A stretch of DNA of 64,000 bases, from assembly GCA_002099365.1 (NCBI GenBank), contig MSED01000005.1:806001-870000 (forward strand), given 5' to 3'. The DNA is from Phialophora verrucosa. Its lineage: Eukaryota > Ascomycota > Eurotiomycetes > Chaetothyriales > Herpotrichiellaceae. Under the pieces are notes generated by a model. The model did not search any database. It worked only from the letters and a program-made list of their open reading frames with translations, and had not been told where the DNA came from. Positions 35,175-45,483 of this stretch are shown here, piece after piece. Each line of letters opens with the position of its first letter. Positions within the stretch are counted from its first letter, which is position 1. The translations under genes and the position numbers were made by a program.

Positions 35175-35414
35175 TTATCCCTTGACGGCACCGGCGATGA
35201 AGCCACCAAGGGCGGCAAGACCGACGAGCCACGCGAGGATGGCGAATATCATGCTTCCGTTGGTCGGTTGTTTGAGAGGAGGGGGTGGTTTTGTTGGAAA
35301 GTAGCAAGGCGTTGAGTGCGGCTGTGTGGCTGGGACGGTGAAGCTGAGAGAGGTATGCTGCAGAATTTCAAGCGGGGGTGTTACAGATTTTATAGCTTGC
35401 GTCGTCGGAGCCAT
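35175..35414 (-). CDS. Small hydrophobic single-pass membrane protein (hypothetical)
   Basis: A 79-residue frame from MAPTTQAIKSVT. The first 54 residues are polar and Pro-rich. The last 25 form one Gly/Ala-rich transmembrane helix beginning SMIFAILAWLVG, with small-residue spacing and a single Lys before the final Gly. The layout is that of a C-tail-anchored protein or a small proteolipid. A longer upstream frame (to 35549) or a start at the internal Met just before the helix (25 residues) cannot be excluded. I do not recognise a family. The strongly non-random hydrophobic end is the main support. Confidence 0.45.
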   Translation of the reverse strand: MAPTTQAIKSVTPPLEILQHTSLSFTVPATQPHSTPCYFPTKPPPPLKQPTNGSMIFAILAWLVGLAALGGFIAGAVKG

Positions 35415-35709
35415 GACGCTGATGAGCGTTGAATCAAGTTTGAGACTGTGGTGGTTCCGTAGATGAGGCCACGGTTGAGAGCCAGGCTTCTGCTTGAGAA
35501 CTGTGCTATTCAGGTCCTCGAACCATATATAGGCTGAACTTTCCGTCACGGACCCGTAAGGAATCCGCGTCTACTCACATGTAGGCTTTTTGGAATCTGT
35601 GGTTCAGAATTCCACGACGTCTTGCTGTTATCAGTGTTGAATACGGGGATGTCCTGAAAGCTTGCAATGGTAGGGGGGCCACGGCTTTGATGGATTGTTT
35701 CCCTCCCCT

Positions 35710-37128
35710 TTACCAAGACTGGCTAGTCCTTCGCCGTTGGAGAATCTGTCCGTCGGGTATGGGTAGCCCGTCCAGAAGGTCAGGGTTCGTCTTGAACGCC
35801 GGGCTGTTGATCACATCCTGCGCCTTCGACATATTTCTTTCGATGATGATGCCTGGCACCTCGCCACTGAAGAACATGCCTTCAGGGAATCCGGCCAGAT
35901 CATTCGCAGCGCTTCCTAGAACTTTAGCCAGGTACCTCATCAGTGAGGTCAACGCTCGGCATTTGGTTTCTTCGTCCGAGTCTTTTGTGGTTTCTAGAGT
36001 GGTGGATATTATGGCCGGCATGTAGTAAGGTAGAACGGCAGTTTCGTTGACGTTTCCGTCCACGTTCAATCCTGTGACGAGCTGTTCCCGGTTCACATCA
36101 TCCAAGGCATGAAATGCTTTCTGAAACAACTCGGCCTGTTCTTTGTCCGCCGTACGGCCCATTGTGAGCAGTCTGAGCAAGGCCCGTTCTTCCCGGTCGC
36201 TAACACTCAACCTGCGGAATCCCTTGATGGAGAGCATGTTGCCTCGCTTGGTGAGCACTTTGTCATAGCCTTGCCTTGGGTTTGAGTTCCCTGCTATGAT
36301 GTCGAGGGAGACCTCATGGACGGTTTTAAAGGCTTGGAAGACGGGTTCGATGAAATTCTTGGACCCGCTCCAGTCGAGATGGCCTAGTGCGCCGGCAACA
36401 TCAAGGATCTGTTCCATGAACTTGAGGTCGAATGCGTGTTCTTGGCCGCGCATATTAAGCAGTCCTTCGAGATTGACGGGCACGCTCTCAGCTTGGGCCA
36501 GCTGGCCGGCATTCAACTCAGATCCAAGCTCCAGACCGAGCATTATCTCTTCTCTCTTTTCAGGATTCAGGTAATTCAGGGCGGGGACCATGCCGGCCTT
36601 TGCCGACTCCAGCAGAAGTGAGTCATGATTCTGGTCCGGCAGGCGATTGCGAGTCTGAAAGTAGTAGTCTTCTTCTAAGTTTGGGTCTTTTCCCAAGTCG
36701 TTAATGACCATAGACAAAACGAGCGCGAAGAGATCATCTAGGTCTCTAATGCCAGTCGCAAAGAGCTGATAAAGCCATTCGAACGATTCTTCCGACAGCC
36801 TTGTTTCTGGAGGCTGGGGCTGCGTAAAGCGCTCGTAGTCGCGATTGTGAATCCATCGAAGCGCGAGAATCCCGACCAGTGTCCGGTTGACTTCATCGTA
36901 GTTACACCCATATAGAATCTGCGAGGGGCTCTCGCCGTTCACCTGTCCGTTTGCTGCTGCGCGTTGCTGTTCTGTTCCCTCGACAGCTTTTGCGGCCTTC
37001 AGTCGTTCAAATTCTGGTTCGAAGGCGTCTTTGATCTGGTTGAGAATGGTCGGCTCGTCCAGGGTGTAGAATTGCCCAGCGCTTATAGTCTCCTGGAGAG
37101 AGCAGCGCGGCTGAAGGTTGGAGCTCAT
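35710..37128 (-). CDS. Conserved-looking all-helical protein of unknown function
   Basis: Intronless, 472 residues from MSSNLQPRCSLQETIS (start 37128; an upstream ATG at 37182 is less likely). No signal peptide or transmembrane segment. The chain is regular, amphipathic and leucine-rich. Blocks include VNRTLVGILALRWIHNRDYERF, LYQLFATGIRDLDDLF and VLSMVINDLGKDPNLEEDYYF. The NDLGKDP segment faintly recalls the metal site of HD-fold hydrolases, but the partner histidines are not evident. The composition and length of the open frame make it a real gene. I do not recognise the family and give no function. Confidence 0.75.
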   Translation of the reverse strand: MSSNLQPRCSLQETISAGQFYTLDEPTILNQIKDAFEPEFERLKAAKAVEGTEQQRAAANGQVNGESPSQILYGCNYDEVNRTLVGILALRWIHNRDYERFTQPQPPETRLSEESFEWLYQLFATGIRDLDDLFALVLSMVINDLGKDPNLEEDYYFQTRNRLPDQNHDSLLLESAKAGMVPALNYLNPEKREEIMLGLELGSELNAGQLAQAESVPVNLEGLLNMRGQEHAFDLKFMEQILDVAGALGHLDWSGSKNFIEPVFQAFKTVHEVSLDIIAGNSNPRQGYDKVLTKRGNMLSIKGFRRLSVSDREERALLRLLTMGRTADKEQAELFQKAFHALDDVNREQLVTGLNVDGNVNETAVLPYYMPAIISTTLETTKDSDEETKCRALTSLMRYLAKVLGSAANDLAGFPEGMFFSGEVPGIIIERNMSKAQDVINSPAFKTNPDLLDGLPIPDGQILQRRRTSQSW

Positions 37129-38669
37129 CTGGAATTTTGGGTGACTCTCATAACGTATGCATGCGGTCTGTCGCCCCAGCATCTCGCAATCACTGGCATG
37201 ATCAAGAACGATGCGCGTGCCGACAAGATGACAGTCCGCTTATGCGTTTATGCGGAGAGGGAGAGTGTGCCACCAGCTACCGCCATCTTATTGAAGTCAT
37301 GAACAAGGAAAAGGTGGGTTAAAAAATGCGCCTGCCATGTGCTTGGGGCTGTGTGGGATGCGAGATCACTCCTTCTTCCCCAATCCACAAACGGATCTTA
37401 GTGTTATTTGCTCTTTGAGCAACGATAAAGTCGACAATGGCTTGTGGAAGCAGTAAAGGCGCGACCTCGAAGAGGTGAAGGACGAGGCTGACTTCAGATC
37501 TCTGACTGGAGTGAGGCGTAGCAGTTCATTGAGCAGTGGGCGATGCGGTGCGCGAAGCGAGGCGAGAACTTTGGCAACTGGCAGTTTCGGGAATCGCAGC
37601 TCGTGATCATGAGTGGCCAATTGCCGCAGCAATGCCCCGTTGATCTTGTTGGTCGAATCACTTGGGCCCTTGGCATGCAGCGACGTTTGATGTGACAGCG
37701 ACCTCAGATTCCTCCAGATATATGTATGCACGCAAACCCCGGCTATCTGGGTGAGACCTAGCTGTTGGTGAATCCCACGATCTCATGCATGGGGCTTGGA
37801 TCACGTTTAGGCACCTTGGCGTGAGGACAGAAGGACCCGGGGAGCGAAGAGTGAGAGGGAAGAGAAGGCTTAGTGAGAGACGCTCAAGGAACACACCGCG
37901 GCCAAACTCTATCTGCCAGACCTCGTGAGCTTCTGATGAACCGAAGATGACTTGAGCCTCTAGCGACCCTGCCACTTGCTAACTGCACATCATTACGGAC
38001 CGACTTGATCAAGCCCTGATGGCCTGAGTCCGGCGCTCTACAGACAGTGTGACCCGTGTCCTCGCCAGTATCTCCGCAGCGGCGGCGGTAGATGAGAGTG
38101 TCGATGGATTTCCGTAAGCACTCTCACCAACAAGAACGGCAACCCCCCATTTCACCTTGTACGTGTCAGCGACCAATCTATAGTGTTTGGCCTCCTCGAG
38201 TGCAAGGGCATTGGATGTCACTTGATGGATACGGCGGCAGCTTCAACGACCGGGTTTTCCAGAGTCGAATGTCACTGCGCATCTTCACAATATTGGTCAG
38301 AAGGGAGAGCAGCGGTGTATGCGTAGATTCAACGACAGAAGCAACTCGCTCTGCCGCCGCGATTCCAACCCTCTTTCCCATTTCTTTCTCCTGCGCCTCC
38401 CCCCGCTTCATACGCACCGGCACCGCTGATTCCATCCTTCCTCGATACTGGCGCTCTGCCGTGCATCATTCTACCTTCCTCGCAATCGTGCAACATAGAG
38501 GCCTCCAGTGCCGACAGCAAGAGATGTCAAACTGGATCCCATCAACGTGCCTAAAATGCTTCCCTCTTTGACCTGCTCAGTCTCAGCGCGCACCAACCGA
38601 AACTAGACGAAAGCCGAGCTGCCGCCAGCCCAAGTCTTGGATGCTGGGGACCGTCGAACCGCAAATGGC
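37129..38669. other. 1.54 kb region with no firm gene
   Basis: Two overlapping minus-strand frames (38009-38221 and 38178-38435) read partly like protein, with MTSNALALEEAKHYRLVADTYK-like content, and could be exons of a short undetected gene. I could not build a consistent spliced model. Confidence 0.35.
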
Positions 38670-39332
38670 ATGATCGCCCCAGCACCTCCTCCGGTCATTC
38701 GTACTGACGCGAATGAACCCACGCTATATCTCGTCTGTGTGGTTGCCGCCTTCCAGAGGAAGAACGAAGCAGAAGATCGACTCGGATAACGCAGCCCAAC
38801 CACTTCCACCACCCCATCCCAAGGCCGCACATAAAGAAGTTCCAAAGATCGCGACACTCCTGCGGAGGCGCAGAAGTGGGATAAGATGTTGTGGGAGGAG
38901 AAGGTCAAACGCAAGGGTTGGATGGAAATCACCGAGGACTGGGACCTGTTGACAAACCCCAAGACCGAGACAAAGGACGATGTCACGGCCTGCGACGCCA
39001 TGAGGAAGCGGCGCAAGCTCATCGACGGATTCGCTGTCCGCTTCGTCAAGCTCAAGGAGAGCTACGCAGCCTCTGGCCCCATAGAAGTAAGGCTTGCCAC
39101 TTTCCTTATTCTCTTCCTGTGGTATAAAATCCTCCAGTTTCTAGATTCACACTACGAGGGGCATCCCGAGGATCTGAAATACAGGCTCAGATCTGACCGA
39201 AAACAACATGATACCAAGCCTATTAAGATCATCGACAAGACCAAGTGGCAGTTGGAAGATGAGTTGTGGGCGGCTTTCTGCCGCAACTATAAGGGGGGTT
39301 TCATTGGCACCTTGGTTTTCAGATATTATTAG
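38670..39332 (+). pseudogene. Probable decayed gene: one frame interrupted by two TAA codons
   Basis: A single frame runs from ATG at 38670 to the stop at 39330-39332 and is protein-like on both sides of two in-frame TAA codons (38787-38789 and 38832-38834). Both could come from CAA by one C-to-T change. Before them it reads MIAPAPPPVIRTDANEP; after them AEAQKWDKMLWEEKVKRKG, then a Lys-rich helical part. A GTAAGG donor at 39086 with a CCAG acceptor would remove a 51-bp in-frame intron, so the gene once spliced normally. The tail includes LDSHYEGHPEDLKYRL. Alternatives are a start at 38886, giving 148 codons, or an unseen intron over the stops. No family recognised. Confidence 0.45.
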
Positions 39333-39815
39333 GCTCCTGTTCGTTCTGTCAACTCACCTCCAGCCCGTGCCATAGGGTCACGGCCAGTGCCACAGGCAGG
39401 ATAGGGAAGAAGGACACGTGTGACAGGTCTGGAAATCCGGTCCCTACAGTCTCTCGAGGGATACGCTTGAACCAAAGCGTATTGAAGCCCTGCCGAGAGA
39501 GGGACGAGAAGAGGGACCTCGGAGTTCTCAGGCCTGGAAGTGACGTCTTTCCAGCACGCCGTTGGTGCCGTCAGTGCCGCAAGGAGCCATTTTCCCCGCC
39601 CCTGAAGAATCCCCGCATTGAGATCCGATTTCTCGCAGCGTGTCGTGCGTGCGTGCTTGTTTCTGGCCTCCGGTTTTCCCCTTGTGGTGAAGGGAGTGTG
39701 GATTGCACGCCCTTCGTCCTCCGCATTTCAAGCAGCCTCATCTATAGTAGTCCCAAGTGCCCGTATTCGCCTCCTCTTTCTGTTTTCCTGGGCGTGAGGC
39801 TGACTTGAGACAACC
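39333..39815. other. Intergenic spacer, MFS promoter
   Basis: 483 bp; no coding pattern seen. Confidence 0.5.
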
Positions 39816-41353
39816 ATGGCTGCTCGCACCATGACTTCAGCCGGCGTGTTGACTACAGTTGGGTCACGAGAATCCATTCAACTGCACGGAGCTGAGGATG
39901 AGTTCGGCCTTGAGCGTATGGTCACGCCGGCCAATGCCCAACCAGCTATGCGACCGGTATCGCGAAGAAGGCAGACAATCATACTCCTCTGTGCCTTCTT
40001 CGATGTCTTTGTCACCATCGGGCTGAACCAAGCCTACGGAGTTTTTCTAAACTACTACCTGGCCGATGGAAGCAGTCCGAAAGATCCCTTCCTGCCGAAA
40101 GACCAGGTCTCCAGCAAAGCAATGGTGGCGTTCGTAGGGACTCTGGCGGCTGGCTTGACTTGGGGTGGAAGCATCGTGGTCAATCCGATAATGGCGAGAT
40201 CGAAGGACCCGAGGTGGATCACGGGATCAGGTGCTGTGCTTATTGGACTGGGCTATGTGCTTGCGAGCTTTTGTCACAAGGTCGGTATTTGTCTCGGGTA
40301 TGCCATGGACGGGTTCTAATGGAGCGAGCATAGGTTTGGCAGTTGCTTCTTACACAGGGCTTGATCTATGGAGTGGGCACCTCACTGGTGTACTTTCCGG
40401 TGCTCGCTGTGGCTCCAGAATACTTCGACGCTCACCGTGGCTCGGCCATGGGGTTCATCCTCTCGGCTGCCGGCGTCGGCGGACTGGTGTACGCGCCAGC
40501 AGCACGAGCCATGCTGGCAAAGCTGGGAGCAGCTTGGACTTTGAGGATCTTTGGGCTGGTCAACTTTGCTATATGCATTCCGATTGTACTGGGTACACCG
40601 GCGTCTCGGAGTCTCTCGAAACGGCCAACCCTTGTGGATATCAGACTTGCGAAGCGACCCACGTTCATTTTGCAGGCGACAGCTGCCATGGCTCAGGCAG
40701 CAGGGAATTTCGTGCCGATAACGTTCTTGCCCGAGTTCAGTACCCGGCTGGGCTACACCGCTGCATTGTGGGTGTGTCCAACCGCTCCATATGGCTGAAG
40801 CTAACAGTTCCCTCTATTAGCGGTGCAGCTTTACTTGCAATCAACAATGCCGTAAATACAGTAAGTCGGATCGCGATGGGCTTTATCGCCGATATTGCAG
40901 GCAGACAGAACACCCTCGTGCTCAGCGTGCTCGGGAGCGCAGTTACTGTGGTGGCGTTCTGGCTCTCGAGCGCCTATGGCGATGACATGCGGCTGTGGAT
41001 CGCATTTGTGGTTACTTACGGTCTCTTTGCTGGAGGTAAGACTCAATACCGCTGTCTCAGTACTTTCGTTGACATGGCCAGGCTACAACTCCCTCTTTCC
41101 CACGACAGTAATAGAAGTATTTGGCGCTCAGGCATATGCCTCAGTCAATGGGTTCATCTACTTCATCCGCGGCCTTGGGGCTCTCTGGGGCTCGCCTGTC
41201 GGTGGTGCTTTGGTTGCAGAGGGTCAACATCCGAGAGCATACATCACGTTGATCTGGTATGACTTCGGGCTGCTGATGCTGTCAAGTGTTTGTGTCATAG
41301 CCGTTCGCGGCCTGGACGCAGCTGAGAAAGGAAGATTCAAGTTGAAAGCTTGA
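39816..41353 (+). CDS. MFS monocarboxylate-transporter-like permease
   Basis: Likely a plasma-membrane transporter of the fungal MCT-type major facilitator group, which includes carriers of monocarboxylates and other metabolites. The model joins 39816-40280, 40334-40767, 40821-41035 and 41082-41353, giving 461 residues and about 12 transmembrane helices after a 50-residue cytosolic N-terminus. Family marks are FFDVFVTIGLNQAYGVFLNYY in TM1, GLIYGVGTSLVYFPVL, the loop-2/3 region RSKDPRW, and INNAVNTVSRIAMGFIADIAGRQN at TM7-8. Intron 2 uses GTGGGT after TT, giving AAFGAALL. All introns are 46-53 bp. The substrate cannot be read from sequence. HMG-CoA lyase follows 308 bp downstream in the same direction. 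Confidence 0.88.
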
Positions 41354-41661
41354 ACATGACACCCGAATGTATGATATGTACTGTAGCACTTTGAATCCCA
41401 TCTCAAACCTCGATACAATGACCGATATCGGACTGTATAGGCACTCCTCGTCCAGGCTCGCGGCTTCTCCGCAGTCTGTGCTGCTTCGATCACCGACACC
41501 TCTCCACACGCGTCTGTCCACGGCTCGCCACTCCTTTTGATCACCGTTCATGGACACTGTCCATTGTCCCTTCGGTGAACAGAACTTGCGGAGCTGAATT
41601 CACCTGAGCATACTCCGTATCTTTGGCTTGAAAGGCCGGATTCTAACGGCCCATCCCCAAA
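41354..41661. other. Intergenic spacer
   Basis: 308 bp, tandem genes on both sides; nothing recognised. Confidence 0.5.
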
Positions 41662-42821
41662 ATGAAGTTGTTTCCCACCCGTCTTGCTCGGCCCCTCACG
41701 AGACTCCCGTTCCGCAGCTTCAGCACCTCAAGACAATGCCTGGCCGACCATGTGAGAATAGTCGAGGTCGGACCAAGAGACGGCTTGCAGAATGAGAAGA
41801 GCTCAATCCCTCTCGAGACCAAGCTGGAGCTTATTAGACGGCTGGCGCAAACAGGCGTCACGCATATGGAGGCAGGATCCTTTGTGCCTGCGAAATGGGT
41901 TCCGCAAGTGAGTCTGGCTTGCCTCACATGAGATAATCTGGCTAAGCAAGGTAGATGGCGTCGACCGCAGAGATACTGGAGTCGATACTGACCCAGCCTC
42001 CTTCCGCACCTCACGGGATAGCATACAACTACCTCGTTCCTAACATTCGAGGTCTGGAGACTCTGGTCAAGACCTTCCAAGCCAAGGGAGCACAGAATCC
42101 CTCAGGCTATCCTACGCCACCCCCGTCTCCTTCTCCGGAAGAATCCCCGGCTCGAGACGCCAGGCTTGATGCCAAATCCGCAAACTCGACAGAGGTGTCA
42201 TTGTTTGCCGCGGCAACCGAGACCTTTTCGCACAAGAACACAAACTGTAGCATTGCAGAAAGCTTGGAGCGGTGCAAGCCAATAATGGAGCTTGCAAAGC
42301 AACACAATATTCGGGTGCGCGGCTACGTTTCGGTTGCTCTGGGGTGTCCATACGAAGGGCCGGATGTTGATCCGCATAAGGTGGCTGAGATCACCGCGAC
42401 GCTACTGGAGATGGGGTGCGATGAAGTTTCTGTAGCTGACACCACTGGCATGGGTACTGCGCCTAGGACAAGGAAACTTCTTGACACCTTAAAGGAGGCT
42501 GGCATTCTGAACGAAGATCTCGCACTCCATTTCCACGACACATACGGGATGGCGCTTGTGAACACAGTTGTCGGCTTGGAGCATGGCGTGCGAATATTCG
42601 ACAGCTCCGTCGGTGGACTGGGTGGCTGTCCGTACAGCAAGGGTGCGACAGGAAATGTTGCCACCGAAGATCTATTGCATCTGCTGCACAGTCTCGGTTG
42701 TGAAACAGGTGTCGATTTACCCAAGATGGCGGAAATAGGCCAGTGGATCACTGCACAACTTGGGCGGCAGAATGACTCGAGAGCTGGCAAGGCTACGCTA
42801 TCGAGGATGAAGGACGCATAG
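41662..42821 (+). CDS. Hydroxymethylglutaryl-CoA lyase
   Basis: It cleaves HMG-CoA to acetyl-CoA and acetoacetate, the last step of leucine breakdown, in mitochondria (sometimes peroxisomes). The model joins 41662-41907 and 41955-42821, 370 residues. The 47-bp intron restores the family sequence KWVPQM. The N-terminus MKLFPTRLARPLTRLPFRSFSTS is a typical presequence with a cleavage-like RSFSTS. Catalytic marks are GPRDGLQNE (about 36-44), the metal-site HFHDTYG (about 274) and the cysteine loop GGLGGCPYSKGATGN (about 300-314). A Pro/Ser-rich insert of about 35 residues (PTPPPSPSPEESPA, near 125-160) precedes the conserved EVSLFAAATE strand. There is no C-terminal PTS1 (ends MKDA). Confidence 0.95.
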
Positions 42822-43569
42822 TAAGCAAAGAACTACGACAATTCAAGCAGATGCTCAAGAAGACCTACTTTCAGCTTTGGAATCGCCCCATTTGATGCCT
42901 GATCCTTAAACTCATGCCCTTCTTGAACGTTTGGCGCACCTGGACTGGAGTCGACATGACTTGCTGCAAACGAAACTCCGCCGCCTACGAGAGACGTCGC
43001 CCTCCGTAGACAGCAAACAGTACACAACAACTATCTCGAACAAGTGGTGAAGTCTCGGCCAGATTGCCGTCAGCTCAGCCCTTGTAGCAGGGTCTCACAG
43101 ACATTTCTTCGCTATACCAAGACGCCGACACCGAAAAGCCGGAATGTGTGACCATTTGGAATCGGAAACACGAGCTTCATTTCTATCGAATAGGACTGCG
43201 GTGGCTTCATGCCAAGCCGTCAGCACCAACCGACATGTGCTTGGGGCCTAAACTGTCATTGTCCTGCGCTCCAATCGCAACCTCTTTGCTTTTCAACAGT
43301 TCTCACACTTGGGTAATCCTGCTGATGCGGCCAAGCGGATGACATTTCACTTCTCCAGATTCCGCCTCTTTCGAATCGAGAGGACACACAGTTATAAACT
43401 AATCAAGAGTCACGACATACTTCCGCGGGTTGTGCTGCTGACGGAAGAGGCCGTCGAGTAGATGGCGAGCGCAAAAGGACAGAAACTAAAAGGAGGGCTA
43501 AGTTGAATATTCGCTCTCATCGACAAATTTACCTACCTTCGAGCCATTCAGAGTGGCTCCCACACCCAG
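42822..43569. other. 748 bp intergenic region
   Basis: 3' UTR of HMG-CoA lyase and promoter of the regulator; no gene supported. Confidence 0.5.
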
Positions 43570-45270
43570 ATGGCTCGCGCGAGGCGGCCTGCCGGCTGCC
43601 ATGATGATGAGAAGCTGGCGATCCGACGTGAGAAGGTCAGGTTGAACGTCCAGGCCCATCGGCAACGTCAAAAGGAGAAGAAACGGCTGGAAGCCCTCAA
43701 CCAGCCATGCCAGCCGAAATTTCGCTGGGTTGAAGAAACGAAATGGCAGTCAAATAGGTCCAAAGGCCCTGGCACCCGCCTCAAGCAAGCAAGGTTGCGA
43801 AAATCATGGCGGAAACCTTCTGCCGGGTCGGAATGCAGCCTGCTGTGTGCTCCGAGTCCAGAGAAGCAATACACGCTGTCTTTGCTGGGGATGTTCCGGG
43901 CCCGCTTCCTACCGGAGCGAGTAGCACTTCCAGGTGTAGGAGTCTCGGAAGAGCAGCTGATCACCCCGTGCGCGATTTGGGTTGTGGAGGCTTACGAGCT
44001 GGCGGCTGTTCGAGAAAATCCTGTTGTGACAGGTATGCTTCGCGCATTGGGACTCTATATCCTCGGTGCCGAACTGCGGCGTAGGGACATTCAGGCAGTG
44101 TCCTTGCATACATACCACAAAACCCTTCCTTTCATCTGTCGACAACTCACCTCGATCACCAACGGCGGAAGTCTTGGTGTCAACGACTGTTTGGCGTTGA
44201 TTTTGTCGGGCCATGCGGCCGCAATCTTCGATATCAATGTCAGTGGGCGAATGTCTCGCATATACGACCAAGTTCGCGGTCTCGGCTCTGTGTACGTACA
44301 TCAGCTGCTTCAATCCGGCTCGATCCCTGACGATTGGCGCTACCTGGTGGAAGAATATCGACTCTTTGAAATCATTTTCTGCCTTACATACCGCAAACCC
44401 TCAGTTCTGACAGGCACCGGCCTCTGCAAAACCGGAAGGGTGCCCGGGGATCGCGGCAATAGGCGAAATGCAAGGAAACCTGAGAAGAGCCAATTTGGCG
44501 AACTTGTCTTCCTGGCGCGGCACATCCCTGCTATTATGAACTATATTGACGAGTCGCGGGCTGCAGGCGCAATTAGCAACCAAGCAGCTGAGCGAATGCA
44601 CGAAACAATGGAGTCTGTGTCGTTCGTCGTGGAAGGCCTGCAACGATGGTGTACTGATTTCCTAGCTCGAGATGGAAGGGCCTTTGCGGAATCCGACACC
44701 TACGTCCGTGGGCACGGCGACTTTGACTTTCCCGATTTTGAAGTTGCTTCAGCTTGGACCTTTTGGCTATCGTTCAAGATACACGCTCTTGAGTGCTATA
44801 TCTCCGTCGTCGATATCATGCACTCATCTCGGCAGACCCTCGAAATATCTGAGCTTTGTGTATATGGAAACAATGCCGAAGGTATGCAGCGGAACTCGTT
44901 CTGGAAGGGGATGCTGGGCGCACGTTCGGAACTGATGAAAGCCGTCGAGCTCCTTATTCGCTCACTGCCATACCTGCTGCAGGCGAACGTTGGCTATATT
45001 GGACGAAGCTTCGTCGCTTTTCCTCTGGAAACAGCAAGAGTGGCACTCCTGCACGAGTTCGAGCGTGAATCCAGTGTACCTTTGGCCGCAGATATATCGC
45101 CGCCGTCGATATCTGCAGACGGACCGAAGCGAAGTATTTTGCAGAAGCTGGTGTCTTGTGCGCAGATTATGGAGAAGGCCAAGGGCATGAAATGCGCGCT
45201 GTTCTCTGATCAGTTGGCCAGTTACTCACCTGAGATTGGAATCTTGTTTGTCAGTGAAAGGCCCTTGTGA
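43570..45270 (+). CDS. Fungal transcription-factor-like protein with bZIP-type basic region
   Basis: Intronless, 566 residues. Residues about 17-45 form a basic region, RREKVRLNVQAHRQRQKEKK, matching the bZIP N-x-x-A-x-x-x-R signature. No heptad leucine zipper follows; instead there is an Arg/Lys/Trp-rich linker. The rest (about 110-560) is a helical module of the kind found in fungal regulators (Fungal_trans_2-like). It has YILGAELRRRDIQAVSLHTYHK, LALILSGHAAAIFDIN and FWLSFKIHALECYI. This family is common, with many lineage-specific members. DNA target and partners are unknown. It lies next to HMG-CoA lyase, but nothing shows that it controls it. Confidence 0.7.
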   Translation: MARARRPAGCHDDEKLAIRREKVRLNVQAHRQRQKEKKRLEALNQPCQPKFRWVEETKWQSNRSKGPGTRLKQARLRKSWRKPSAGSECSLLCAPSPEKQYTLSLLGMFRARFLPERVALPGVGVSEEQLITPCAIWVVEAYELAAVRENPVVTGMLRALGLYILGAELRRRDIQAVSLHTYHKTLPFICRQLTSITNGGSLGVNDCLALILSGHAAAIFDINVSGRMSRIYDQVRGLGSVYVHQLLQSGSIPDDWRYLVEEYRLFEIIFCLTYRKPSVLTGTGLCKTGRVPGDRGNRRNARKPEKSQFGELVFLARHIPAIMNYIDESRAAGAISNQAAERMHETMESVSFVVEGLQRWCTDFLARDGRAFAESDTYVRGHGDFDFPDFEVASAWTFWLSFKIHALECYISVVDIMHSSRQTLEISELCVYGNNAEGMQRNSFWKGMLGARSELMKAVELLIRSLPYLLQANVGYIGRSFVAFPLETARVALLHEFERESSVPLAADISPPSISADGPKRSILQKLVSCAQIMEKAKGMKCALFSDQLASYSPEIGILFVSERPL

Positions 45271-45483
45271 TGCGAAGCGCCTTCCACGAAGAGTCACCCG
45301 AGTGACCTGTTTGACCCCTGCATCAGAGACATCACCTTCGAGACCACGATAAACGACTCGACCAGTGACGAGCTGACTTGACGAATCTATATTCTGTCTT
45401 TTGGAGCTTCCTGCCCCTGCTTCATAAGTACCAGTACAATTCCTTCCCGAGAGTTGCCATCCCAGAACCCTAAACTTGGAATC

